13,167 nt of DNA from Acidisphaera sp035272265 (GTDB lineage Bacteria; Pseudomonadota; Alphaproteobacteria; Acetobacterales; Acetobacteraceae), in the NCBI GenBank assembly GCA_035272265.1, contig DATEQV010000466.1, positions 1 to 13,167 on the forward strand, written 5' to 3'. The position numbers and the translations under genes are program-made. Under the pieces are notes generated by a model. It worked only from the letters and a program-made list of their open reading frames with translations, ran no database searches and was not told the origin of the DNA. Numbering within the stretch: the first letter of the stretch is position 1; each line of letters opens with the position of its first letter. This document shows, one piece after another, positions 5,456-13,056 of this stretch.

Positions 5456-6715
5456 TCAGGCGCGTACCTGTCCGTTGCCGTAGACGACATAGCGGAACGT
5501 GGTGAGCTGCTCGAGGCCGACCGGGCCGCGTGCGTGGATGCGTCCCGTGGCGATGCCGATCTCTGCACCGAATCCGAACTCCCCGCCGTCGCAGAACTGG
5601 GTCGAAGCGTTCCACAGCGCGACGGCGCTGTCCACGCCGCGCAGGAAGCGCTCGGCGGCGGCGGCGTCCTCGGTGACGATCGCCTCGGTGTGCGAGGTGC
5701 CGTGCGCGGCGATGTGGGCCAGTGCCGCGTCGACGCCGTCCACCACGCGGATCGACAGCACGGCGTCGAGCCATTCGGTGTCGAAATCGGCTTCGGTCGC
5801 CGAGGGCAGCGAGGGGACGATCGCGTGCGCGACCGCGTCGGCGCGGAACGCGCAGCCGAGCGCCGAGAGATCGGCGACGAGCAGCGGCAGCAGGGCAGGG
5901 GCGATGGCATTGTCGATCAGCAACGTCTCGGTGGCGCCGCAGATGCCGGTGCGGCGCATCTTCGCGTTGGCGACGATCGCGCGCGCCATCGCGTGGTCGG
6001 CGGCCGCATGCACGTAGGTGTGACAAAGGCCGGCGGCGTGGGCGAGCACGGGCACGCGGGCCTCGCGCTCCACGCGCTCGACCAGCGAGCGGCCGCCGCG
6101 CGGGATGATGAGGTCGATCAGGCCGGCGCCCGCGAGCATGGCGGCGACGAAGGCGCGGTCGACGGTGGGTGCGACCTGCACCGCGGCCTCGGGCAGCCCG
6201 GCGTCGCGCAGGCCGGCGGACAGCGCCGCGTGGATCGCGGCGGCGCTGCGGTGGCTTTCCGATCCGCCGCGCAGGATCACCGCGTTGCCCGACTTCAGGC
6301 ACAGCGCGGCGGCGTCGGCGCCGACGTTCGGCCGGCTTTCGTAGATCATGCCGATCACGCCGAGCGGCTGGGCGATGCGCCGGATGCGCAGTCCGTTCGG
6401 CCTTGTCCATTCGGCCAGCACGCGCGCGAGCGGATCGGGGAGCGACGCGATCTCGGCGACACCTGTCGCCATCGCGTCGATCCGTGCGTCGGTCAGCGTC
6501 AGGCGGTCGCGGAAGGCCGAGCTGCCGGAGAAGTCGCCGAGGTCGGCGGCGTTGGCGGCGAGGATCACCGGTGCGGCTTCGCGCAGTCGCGCGGCCATGG
6601 CGTGCAAGCCGGCGTTGCGTTGCGCGTCGGGCGCGCCGGCCAGCGTGCGCGTGGCGTCGCGCGCGGCGGTCGCGGCGCGTTGCAGCTGCTGTGTGGCGTC
6701 GGTGTCGACATGCAT
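5456..6715 (-). CDS. proA: Gamma-glutamyl phosphate reductase ProA
   Basis: ProA reduces gamma-glutamyl phosphate with NADPH to glutamate semialdehyde, the second step of proline synthesis. The 419-residue product is full length for this aldehyde-dehydrogenase-like family. Seen in order: PLGVIGMIYESRPNVGADAAALCLKSGNAVILRGGSE at about 117-153, PRGGRSLV at 205-212, VPVLAHAAGLCHTYV at 221-235, and the catalytic loop RRTGICGATETLL with Cys259. The start at 6715 has GAGG a few bases upstream. It is 18 bases downstream of proB, whose product makes its unstable substrate, consistent with coupled expression. Confidence 0.97.
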   Translation of the reverse strand: MHVDTDATQQLQRAATAARDATRTLAGAPDAQRNAGLHAMAARLREAAPVILAANAADLGDFSGSSAFRDRLTLTDARIDAMATGVAEIASLPDPLARVLAEWTRPNGLRIRRIAQPLGVIGMIYESRPNVGADAAALCLKSGNAVILRGGSESHRSAAAIHAALSAGLRDAGLPEAAVQVAPTVDRAFVAAMLAGAGLIDLIIPRGGRSLVERVEREARVPVLAHAAGLCHTYVHAAADHAMARAIVANAKMRRTGICGATETLLIDNAIAPALLPLLVADLSALGCAFRADAVAHAIVPSLPSATEADFDTEWLDAVLSIRVVDGVDAALAHIAAHGTSHTEAIVTEDAAAAERFLRGVDSAVALWNASTQFCDGGEFGFGAEIGIATGRIHARGPVGLEQLTTFRYVVYGNGQVRA

Positions 6716-6733
6716 GGCGTTATCCTCGGCCGC

Positions 6734-7849
6734 TCATACTAGCACGAGATCGTCCCGGTGGATCATCTCGTCGCGCCCGCGCCAACCCAGGATGGCCTCG
6801 ATTTCGTCGGAACGATGGCGGGCGATGCGCGACGCATCGGCGCTGGCATAGGCGGACAGGCCGCGCGCGAGCATCACGCCGTCTTCGGTCGCGACCGCGA
6901 CCGGGTCGCCACGCTCGAACGTGCCGTCGACGCGGGTGACGCCGGCCGGCAACAGCGAGCGTCCCGAGGCGAGCGCGCGCGCGGCACCCGCGTCGATGAA
7001 CAGCGTGCCGAGCGGTGCGAGTGATCCGGCGATCCAGCGCTTGCGCGCGCTGCGGCCCTCGGGCGCGGGCAGGAACCAGGTGCAGCGCGCGCCGTCGCGC
7101 AAGCGTTGCAGCGGATGCGCGACATGGCCGAGCGCGATCGCCATCGCGCAGCCCGCCTGTGTGGCGATGCGCGCGGCGGCGAGCTTCGTGCGCATCCCGC
7201 CGGACGAGTAGCCGGGCGGCGGCTCGCCGCCCATCGCCTCGATCTCCGGCGTGACCTGCGCCACTTCGGGGATGTGCTGCGCATCGGGCGTGCGGCGCGG
7301 GTCGGCGGAATAGAGGCCATCGATGTCGGAGAGCAGCACGAGCTGGTCGGCCTGCACCATCTCGGCGACGCGCGCGGCCAGACGGTCGTTGTCGCCGAAG
7401 CGGATCTCGGCGGTGGCGACGCTGTCGTTCTCGTTGATCACCGGCACGCAGCCGAGTGCGAGCAGCATCTGCAACGTGGCACGGGCGTTGAGGTAGCGGC
7501 GGCGGTCCTCGGTGTCGTCGAGGGTGAGCAGCAGTTGTGCTGCGACCAGCGACACCGCCGACAGCGCCGCACTCCATGCCTGCGCCAGCCGGATCTGTCC
7601 CACTGCTGCCGCCGCCTGCTTCTCTTCCAGCCGCAGGCGCGGCTGCGTCAGATTCAGCGTGCGCCGCGCCAGCGCGATCGCGCCCGAGGAGACGACGATG
7701 ACCTTCTTGCCCTCCGCGCGCAGCGCCGCGATGTCGTCGGCCACGCTCGCCAGCCAGTCGGTGCGCGGCGCGGCGCGATCCGGATCGACGACCAGCGCGC
7801 TGCCGATCTTGACCACCAGAAGCTGCGCGTCGGCGAGCCGCACCGTCAT
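6734..7849 (-). CDS. proB: Glutamate 5-kinase ProB
   Basis: ProB phosphorylates glutamate with ATP, the first and usually proline-inhibited step of proline synthesis. The 371-residue protein has an amino-acid kinase domain with VVKIGSALV at 12-20, VVSSGAIAL at 52-60, NENDSVA at 139-145, DIDGLY at 175-180 and GGMRTK at 217-222, then a C-terminal PUA domain from about residue 280. The start ATG overlaps the obgE stop by four bases (ATGA), so translation is probably coupled. The open frame continues upstream to 8092 inside obgE, but MTVRLADAQLLVVKIGS fits the family N-terminus. Confidence 0.97.
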   Translation of the reverse strand: MTVRLADAQLLVVKIGSALVVDPDRAAPRTDWLASVADDIAALRAEGKKVIVVSSGAIALARRTLNLTQPRLRLEEKQAAAAVGQIRLAQAWSAALSAVSLVAAQLLLTLDDTEDRRRYLNARATLQMLLALGCVPVINENDSVATAEIRFGDNDRLAARVAEMVQADQLVLLSDIDGLYSADPRRTPDAQHIPEVAQVTPEIEAMGGEPPPGYSSGGMRTKLAAARIATQAGCAMAIALGHVAHPLQRLRDGARCTWFLPAPEGRSARKRWIAGSLAPLGTLFIDAGAARALASGRSLLPAGVTRVDGTFERGDPVAVATEDGVMLARGLSAYASADASRIARHRSDEIEAILGWRGRDEMIHRDDLVLV

Positions 7850-8856
7850 GCCGCGCGGGCCCGGCGCGCGCGGGTGATCGTGTCCTGCAGCGCGCGCAGC
7901 ACCTCGGGCACGCCTTGGCCGGTCGCTCCTGACAGCACCATCACGGGGCGGCCGGACGCGCGGGCGAGGGCGGCGCGGCGCGCGCTGATCTCTCGCGGGG
8001 TCATGGCGTCGGCCTTGTTGAGCCCGATCAGCTCGGGCTTGTCGGCGAGCCCCGCCCCGTAGGCGTCCAGCTCCGCGCGCACCGTGCGCCACGCGCGCAC
8101 CACGTCGCCGGGGGCGCCGTCGATGAGGTGCAGCAGCACCGCGCAGCGCTCGACATGCCCGAGGAAGCGGTCGCCCAGACCCGCGCCCTCGTGCGCGCCG
8201 GCGATCAGGCCGGGGATGTCGGCGAGCACGAACTCCTCGGCGGCCGAGAGGCGGATGACGCCGAGCTGCGGGTGCAGCGTGGTGAACGGGTAGTCGGCGA
8301 TCTTCGGACGCGCCGCCGAGACGGCGGCGAGGAACGTGCTCTTGCCGGCGTTGGGCAGGCCGACCAGCCCGGCGTCGGCGATCAGCTTCAGGCGCAGCCA
8401 GACCCAGCGCTCCTCGCCCGGCCAGCCCTTGTCGGCGCGGCGCGGGGCGCGGTTGGTGCTGCTCTTGTAGTGCGCGTTGCCGAAGCCGCCGTCGCCGCCG
8501 CGGCAGATCACCGCGCGCTTGCCGGGCGCGTCGAGGTCGGCGAGCAGCGTCTCGCGGTCCTCGGCGAGGATTTCGGTGCCGACCGGCACCTTGATGACGA
8601 CGTCCTCGGCGCCCGCGCCGGTCTTGTCCGAGCCGCTGCCGTTGCCGCCCTTTTTCGCGCGGAAGTGCTGCGTGTAGCGGAAGTCGATGAGCGTGTTGAG
8701 GTTGGGCACCGCCTCGAACACGACGTCGCCGCCGCGTCCGCCGTTGCCGCCGTCGGGGCCGCCGAACTCGATGAACTTCTCGCGCCGGAACGCGACCACG
8801 CCATCGCCGCCGTCGCCGGAGCGGAGATAGATCTTGGCCTGATCGAGGAATTTCAT
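7846..8856 (-). CDS. obgE: Obg family GTPase ObgE/CgtA
   Basis: This essential GTPase helps assemble the 50S ribosomal subunit and links growth to nucleotide levels. The 336-residue protein has the glycine-rich Obg fold at about 1-158 (MKFLDQAKIYLRSGDGGDG, then GGPDGGNGGRGGD) and a G domain: G1 GLPNAGKS at 166-173, switch region DYPFTTLHPQLG, G3 DIPG at 213-216, G4 NKAD at 280-283, and G5 SGA at 309-311. No OCT extension is present, normal for many proteobacterial members. It lies 67 bases after rpmA, the usual neighbour, and overlaps proB. Confidence 0.97.
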   Translation of the reverse strand: MKFLDQAKIYLRSGDGGDGVVAFRREKFIEFGGPDGGNGGRGGDVVFEAVPNLNTLIDFRYTQHFRAKKGGNGSGSDKTGAGAEDVVIKVPVGTEILAEDRETLLADLDAPGKRAVICRGGDGGFGNAHYKSSTNRAPRRADKGWPGEERWVWLRLKLIADAGLVGLPNAGKSTFLAAVSAARPKIADYPFTTLHPQLGVIRLSAAEEFVLADIPGLIAGAHEGAGLGDRFLGHVERCAVLLHLIDGAPGDVVRAWRTVRAELDAYGAGLADKPELIGLNKADAMTPREISARRAALARASGRPVMVLSGATGQGVPEVLRALQDTITRARRARAA

Positions 8857-8923
8857 CTGTGGCGTCCGTCGTGGGCAGGGGTCGGCGTTGGCGCCTTCCC
8901 TGCCGTCGGCGGCAGCGGCGCGG

Positions 8924-9208
8924 TTATTCGGCCGGCGGTGGCGGTGGCGGCGGTGTGGCCGGCTTGACCGAGACGTGCACGCGGCCCTCGGCCTTGCGCT
9001 GGAACTCCACCGTGCCGTCGATGAGCGCGAAGATGGTGTGGTCGCGGCCGAGGCCCACGTTGTGGCCCGGCTTCCACTTGGTGCCGCGCTGGCGGAGGAT
9101 GATGTTGCCGGCGACGACCGGCTGGCCGCCCGACTTCTTGATGCCGAGGCGCCGGCCTTCTGTATCGCGCCCGTTGCGCGACGAGCCGCCTGCCTTCTTG
9201 TGTGCCAT
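8924..9208 (-). CDS. rpmA: 50S ribosomal protein L27
   Basis: L27 reaches the peptidyl transferase centre of the ribosome and supports tRNA placement. The 94-residue product opens with MAHKKAGGSSRNGRDTEG and contains LGIKKSGGQPVVAGNIILRQRGTKWKPG and GLGRDHTIFALIDGTVEF, all diagnostic. The N-terminus is the mature-like form with no cleavable leader. The C-terminus is an unusual run of seven prolines ending PAE. The start at 9208 follows rplU by five bases, the standard pair. Confidence 0.97.
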   Translation of the reverse strand: MAHKKAGGSSRNGRDTEGRRLGIKKSGGQPVVAGNIILRQRGTKWKPGHNVGLGRDHTIFALIDGTVEFQRKAEGRVHVSVKPATPPPPPPPAE

Positions 9209-9213
9209 CGGGG

Positions 9214-9618
9214 TTACTCCTCGCCCGCGGCGGAGCCGCTGTCCGCGTGCTCGGCGGAGCCGCCGTTCGCATGCTCCGCGCCGCTGGCTTCTTGGCCGGC
9301 CGCGCCCGGGCCGCTGATCTCGCCGACGCGCAGCACGGTGATGTGCTGGCGATGGCCGTTCTTGCGGCGGCTGTTCTGCCGGCGGCGCTTCTTGAAGACG
9401 ATGATCTTGTCGGCGCGGTCCTGCGCGATGACGGTCGCGGTCACGCTGGCGCCGGCCACGATCGGGGAGCCGAGCGTCAGGCTGCCCTCGCTGCCGACGG
9501 CGAGCACGTCGGTGAAGGTCACGGTCGCGCCCGGCTCCGCCTCGAGCTTTTCGACCTTGAGCACGGCCTGTGGCGTGACGCGGTACTGTTTCCCGCCGGT
9601 GCGGATGACTGCGAACAT
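9214..9618 (-). CDS. rplU: 50S ribosomal protein L21
   Basis: L21 binds 23S rRNA in the large subunit. Residues 1-102 match the family: MFAVIRTGGKQYRV at the start, then KVEKLEAEPG and KIIVFKKRRRQNSRRKNGHRQ at 71-91. The 134-residue length exceeds the usual 103 or so because of an acidic, alanine/glycine-rich tail from about 103, with tandem eight-residue units AEHANGGS (114-121) and AEHADSGS (122-129). It is the first gene of the reverse cluster, with a promoter at 9690-9717 and a leader of about 65 bases. Confidence 0.96.
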   Translation of the reverse strand: MFAVIRTGGKQYRVTPQAVLKVEKLEAEPGATVTFTDVLAVGSEGSLTLGSPIVAGASVTATVIAQDRADKIIVFKKRRRQNSRRKNGHRQHITVLRVGEISGPGAAGQEASGAEHANGGSAEHADSGSAAGEE

Positions 9619-9656
9619 GGCTCACGACTTTCCGGCCTTGAGGCCGACGCAAAACG

Positions 9657-9678
9657 GGCGGCGGGTTGCCCCGCCGCC
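9657..9678 (-). promoter_or_regulatory. GC-rich leader hairpin of rplU, possible attenuator
   Basis: On the minus strand, bases 9678-9670 and 9665-9657 form a perfect 9-bp GC stem with a four-base loop, followed by CGTTTTGCG. The hairpin begins a few bases after the predicted transcription start and about 39 bases before the rplU start codon. It could be a weak intrinsic terminator (attenuator), a binding site for autoregulation, or a 5' stabiliser. The T run is short, so full termination is unlikely. Confidence 0.45.
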
Positions 9679-9689
9679 GGGAAGCGGGG

Positions 9690-9717
9690 GTTATAGCGCC
9701 GGGTTGGCTTGTGTCAA
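9690..9717 (-). promoter_or_regulatory. Sigma70 promoter of the rplU operon
   Basis: The minus strand reads TTGACA (9717-9712), a 16-base spacer, then TATAAC (9695-9690), very close to the sigma70 consensus. The start would be near 9683, giving a leader of about 65 bases. A strong promoter suits a ribosomal protein operon. Confidence 0.75.
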
Positions 9718-9725
9718 ACCGCGAG

Positions 9726-9755
9726 TTGCGGCCGAACGGGCAGGGCACCTATAAC
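9726..9755 (+). promoter_or_regulatory. Promoter of the tRNA-Ser gene
   Basis: TTGCGG (9726-9731), an 18-base spacer and TATAAC (9750-9755) precede the tRNA by 13 bases, suitable for a short 5' leader. It is back to back with the rplU promoter. Confidence 0.5.
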
Positions 9756-9768
9756 CCGCCGGCCCCGC

Positions 9769-9858
<90 letters not shown>

Positions 9859-10132
9859 CCCGCCCCTCAAACCGGCCCCCGACCCGGTGGACGGGCCAAG
9901 CCAAGCCACTGAAATTCCACGAATACCTGCCCGTCAATGTCCGCCCATGTTCGGCGGCGACTGAGGGCTTATGCGTAGAAGACTGCGCGCGAGGCTCCCG
10001 CGTTCGAATTCCAGTCCCGGTTCGACTGCACCACGGGCATTGCGGCCCGTAGAGCCGCCTTCATCATCGAATCGATTGCCGCCAGAACGGATCGTCAAAC
10101 GCGGCCGGATGACTGGATTTGAACGGAGCCTG
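9859..10132. other. Gene-free stretch with degenerate tRNA-like sequence
   Basis: No gene is recognisable between the tRNA and the end of the monooxygenase gene. At 10002-10013 GTTCGAATTCCA matches 11 of 12 bases of the T-arm of the intact tRNA (9835-9846), and at 10019-10033 GGTTCGACTGCACCA ends in CCA like a tRNA 3' end. Neither folds into a proper T stem by eye, so these look like decayed tRNA or attachment-site remnants, or chance. Confidence 0.35.
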
Positions 10133-11986
10133 TCAACCAGCTTCGCGCGCCGTTACAATGCAACTGAGGACCGCCTGCGTGTCGCCGAGCCGTTCGGCGA
10201 GCAGGAGCGACAGGCGTGCTAGAAACGCGGAGATCTTCGCGTCGCCGCCGACCGAGCTGCAGCTGATAGCCTCGAACACACGCTCCAAGCCGTCCTGACC
10301 TAGGCCCGGGCCCAAGGCCGTCGAAGCCATGGCTGCCTCCAATCTGCGCGCCGCCGGCCGCCGGCCCAGTGCTACGTCGCAAGCGGCTCGCAAACTCTCC
10401 GGCGAGGGATCGGGCAGGCGCGCCGCCACGTGCTCGTCCGGTCGCACGAGGTAGGCAGGAAATTGCCGGGCGGCGAAACGCTCCGCCAAGCTGCCGTCAG
10501 CATCGATGATGCAGCGCACGTGCTGCGCGCCGGGAATCGATCCGAGCGCGTGCTCCGAACCGATCAGCACAGGTTCGAGCGGAACGCCGCATGCTTCGCA
10601 GGCCCCGAGCAGTGCGGACACGCAAGCCGGATCGGCAAGCACGTCCGCGAACAGCAGTAGCGCGAACTTTCGCTCGGGGAGCGCACCTTGCAGATGCCCA
10701 CCAGACTGGAGCGGCGCGTTCGGAAGCGTTTGGCCGGGCTGGACATCGACATCCAGCGGCGCCGCATCCGGTTGTACGATCGGCGAGTCGTCATAGACAT
10801 GCGCGGAGGATTGGCGCGGGTTGATCAGGCCGCTCGCCCATTCATGCTCGGCCGCGAGCGACAGCACGGCGTCGCGCATCAGCTGAAACCCCGGCGTCGG
10901 CGGTGACATGAACCACGTGCTCTTGGTTGCCTGCTCGTGGTTTTCTCGAGTGGCCCGCCGCCGTTCGTAGCTGTAGCTGTCGAGCAGTGCGTCCGGCGCT
11001 TCGCCGCGCGCGACCATCGCAAGCTTCCAACCGAGATTGTGGGCGTCGTCGATGCCGGAATTCAGGCCGCGCACTCCAAAGATGGGTACCAGATGCGCGG
11101 CATCGCCCGCGAACAGGACGCGGCGGTGGCGATACTCGTCGAGCGACAACGCAAGTGCCTTGTACACGCTCTTCCAGACAACCCGCCAGGGCGCGCGCAC
11201 GCCCATCATGTCGAGCTGTGCCTGGAGCCGCGCGCGCACGTTCTCCTCCCGCTGCGCCTCCTCCGAATCCTCATCGTCGCGAAGCTGGTAATCGATGCGC
11301 CAAACATTGTCCGGCTGCACGTGCAGGATCACGGTCGATCCAGGATTGGCGGGCGAATCGAACCAGACATTGCGCTCGACGGGGCGCGTGGCGCCTTCCA
11401 CCTGGATATCCGCGGTCAGATAGCGGCTCTCGTAGGCAGTCCCCTTCATGGTAAGGCCCATCTGGTCGCGGACGGTGGAGCGTCCGCCATCTGCCGCGAC
11501 GACCCAATCAGCCCGCAAATCGTAGGCTCCTTCCGGGCCGGAGACGGACAGCGTCACGCCGTCCGCATCCTGGTGCAGCGCGGTCACGCGGCTGCTCCAG
11601 CGGATATCGGCGCCGGCGGCGGTCCGCAGCGCATCGAGCAGGAACTGCTCGGTGTAGAATTGCTGGATGTTGACGAAGGGCGCATGCCGGTCACCCGGCG
11701 CGTAGGGCATGTCCAACTTGAAGACCAGCCGGTCGCGGTGGAACGTGCGCCCGCGCGACCAGGGGAGAGCCTTCGCCTTGAACGCAGCTCCCGCGCCGAT
11801 CCGGTCCAGGATCTCAAGGCTGCGGCGGGAGATGCAGATGGCCCGGCTGCTCCAGGCGATCTCGCTTTTCGCTTCGAGTACGACCGGCTGGAGACCGTAG
11901 CGGATCAGCTCGATCGCGGCGATAAGTCCGACTGGGCCGCCTCCGACCACGACGACCTTGGGCGCCTTCCGCAAGTCCGACTCCAT
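10133..11986 (-). CDS. FAD-dependent aromatic monooxygenase with C-terminal DUF2783-like domain
   Basis: This 617-residue flavoprotein is a single-component aromatic hydroxylase of the PheA/TfdB/MhpA type, which uses NAD(P)H and oxygen to hydroxylate phenolic rings. Motifs: dinucleotide fold VVVVGGGPVG at 11-20, the DG motif with ADGGRSTVR at 165-173, and the second FAD motif LFAGDAAHLVPIFGVRGLNSGIDDAHNLGWKLA from 291. A thioredoxin-like C-terminal domain runs from about 430 to 545 and ends in YLVRPDEHVAARL. From about 553 to the end is an extra helical segment (GLERVFEAI...ARLSLLLAERLGD) that resembles DUF2783, normally a separate small protein near such enzymes. The start at 11986 follows GGAGGAAG at 12000-11993. 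It lies 80 bases downstream of the dehydrogenase gene, probably in one operon. The substrate is unknown. Confidence 0.88.
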   Translation of the reverse strand: MESDLRKAPKVVVVGGGPVGLIAAIELIRYGLQPVVLEAKSEIAWSSRAICISRRSLEILDRIGAGAAFKAKALPWSRGRTFHRDRLVFKLDMPYAPGDRHAPFVNIQQFYTEQFLLDALRTAAGADIRWSSRVTALHQDADGVTLSVSGPEGAYDLRADWVVAADGGRSTVRDQMGLTMKGTAYESRYLTADIQVEGATRPVERNVWFDSPANPGSTVILHVQPDNVWRIDYQLRDDEDSEEAQREENVRARLQAQLDMMGVRAPWRVVWKSVYKALALSLDEYRHRRVLFAGDAAHLVPIFGVRGLNSGIDDAHNLGWKLAMVARGEAPDALLDSYSYERRRATRENHEQATKSTWFMSPPTPGFQLMRDAVLSLAAEHEWASGLINPRQSSAHVYDDSPIVQPDAAPLDVDVQPGQTLPNAPLQSGGHLQGALPERKFALLLFADVLADPACVSALLGACEACGVPLEPVLIGSEHALGSIPGAQHVRCIIDADGSLAERFAARQFPAYLVRPDEHVAARLPDPSPESLRAACDVALGRRPAARRLEAAMASTALGPGLGQDGLERVFEAISCSSVGGDAKISAFLARLSLLLAERLGDTQAVLSCIVTAREAG

Positions 11987-12066
11987 TGGACACTTCCTCC
12001 GTCGTGGATCAGCCGTCCACTACAGGGGAGATCGTGAAACCGTGTCGATTCCTGGATGCCGGCCCG

Positions 12067-12789
12067 TCACGCCTCGGCAACCATCCTCTGGACTGTCCTC
12101 GGCGCCAAGCGAAGCATCATAGGAAGAAGCTTGGTCTGGCCCACGAGCGCCATCGGACGACGTTTCTCGAGCGCCTCGAGCGTCGCCGCCGCAACGTCGG
12201 CCGGGGCTATCTTCTTGGCTTTGCTGTGCACGGTCGCCGGCGTGTCGACCGTCGGTGGCAACACTTCGACCACCTGTGTGCCGCGGTCGGCGAGCTGGCG
12301 ACGCAGACCGTCGGCGAAACCATGCAGTCCAGCTTTGGCGGCGCCATAAGTCGGCGCCCGGCGTGGCGAGACAAGTGCATAGCCCGAACTGACGAGGACG
12401 ATCGCCTCGAGGGATGGCCAACGGGCCAGTGTGGCCGCGGTAAGCTGAATAGGTGCAATCAGATTGAGCGTGATATCGTCAGCCAGCGCCGTGGGGGTTT
12501 GAACCTCGTGCGCAAAATCCCGCTCGATCAACCGGCCTGCGTTGTTGACTAGTATGTCGAGACGCTGGAACCGCTCGGCGACGGCATTCAGCGCGGTATA
12601 CTGTGCCGACACATCGGTGACATCGGCTTCGATGGCGAGGGCTTGCGGGTGGGCCGCTCGAAAATTCTCGAGCGCTGTGCGCGAACGGGCACATACTGCA
12701 ACGGATGCGCCCGTGCGCAGAAATGCCTCCGCCAAGGCCAAGCCGATGCCCGAAGTGCCGCCAGTGATGAAAACGACCTTTTTCGTCAT
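12067..12789 (-). CDS. Short-chain dehydrogenase/reductase (SDR)
   Basis: This 240-residue NAD(P)-dependent oxidoreductase has a classical SDR layout: cofactor motif TGGTSGIG at 9-16, ADVTD at 55-59, NNAG at 82-85, and catalytic Ser135, Tyr148 and Lys152 in SSGYALVSPRRAPTYGAAK. Arg35 in CARSR after the second strand suggests a preference for NADP. The C-terminal region (TVDTPATVHSKAKKIAPADVAAATLEAL) resembles the DltE-like SDR group. The start at 12789 has GGAGGAA at 12802-12796, six bases away; an overlapping ATG at 12793 is out of frame. It is the first gene of a two-gene unit with the monooxygenase, so it may act on the same compound or its product; that is inference from position only. 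Confidence 0.9.
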   Translation of the reverse strand: MTKKVVFITGGTSGIGLALAEAFLRTGASVAVCARSRTALENFRAAHPQALAIEADVTDVSAQYTALNAVAERFQRLDILVNNAGRLIERDFAHEVQTPTALADDITLNLIAPIQLTAATLARWPSLEAIVLVSSGYALVSPRRAPTYGAAKAGLHGFADGLRRQLADRGTQVVEVLPPTVDTPATVHSKAKKIAPADVAAATLEALEKRRPMALVGQTKLLPMMLRLAPRTVQRMVAEA

Positions 12790-12802
12790 TCATCGTTCCT
12801 CC

Positions 12803-13056
12803 GTCTCTCAGTGCGTTGCGGGCGCGCGCGAGCGCGACCGCATCGCCCCGTCGGCCAAATACCCGCTGCGCCGACAGTGAGGTAATCGCGCGATGCCGGT
12901 GCGGTCCATCATCTCAATCGACGCATCAGGCGACCGGGAGGGCATTTTCGCCCAGCGACAGGGGTGAGGCCAAGCTTCACCAACCGCTGCAGGAAGAGCC
13001 GGCGGAATCAGGTGAGGATGGACGTCGATTCACGTTTCCCGCGGCATGCGGCCCTA
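12803..13056. other. Gene-free stretch between SDR gene and insertion sequence
   Basis: No gene is recognised. This region must contain the promoter of the dehydrogenase-monooxygenase unit on the minus strand, but no consensus boxes stand out. The open frames present lack family resemblance and ribosome binding sites. The insertion sequence may have interrupted an older sequence at its right edge. Confidence 0.4.

Noticed and set aside
4842..6410. A 522-residue open frame on the minus strand overlapping proA and nadD
   Set aside because: Only its last part is NadD; the upstream part is arginine/alanine-rich sequence in a second frame of proA, caused by high GC.
5534..6742. A 402-residue plus-strand open frame opposite proA
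   Set aside because: It is the antisense shadow of an unmistakable proA gene, histidine/glycine-rich and without a ribosome binding site.
7106..8062. A 318-residue plus-strand open frame opposite proB and obgE
   Set aside because: It is antisense to two conserved genes, and its composition is that of mirrored codons.
10002..10033. A second functional tRNA gene after tRNA-Ser
   Set aside because: The TTCGA motifs lack pairing T stems, and no acceptor or anticodon stem can be drawn.
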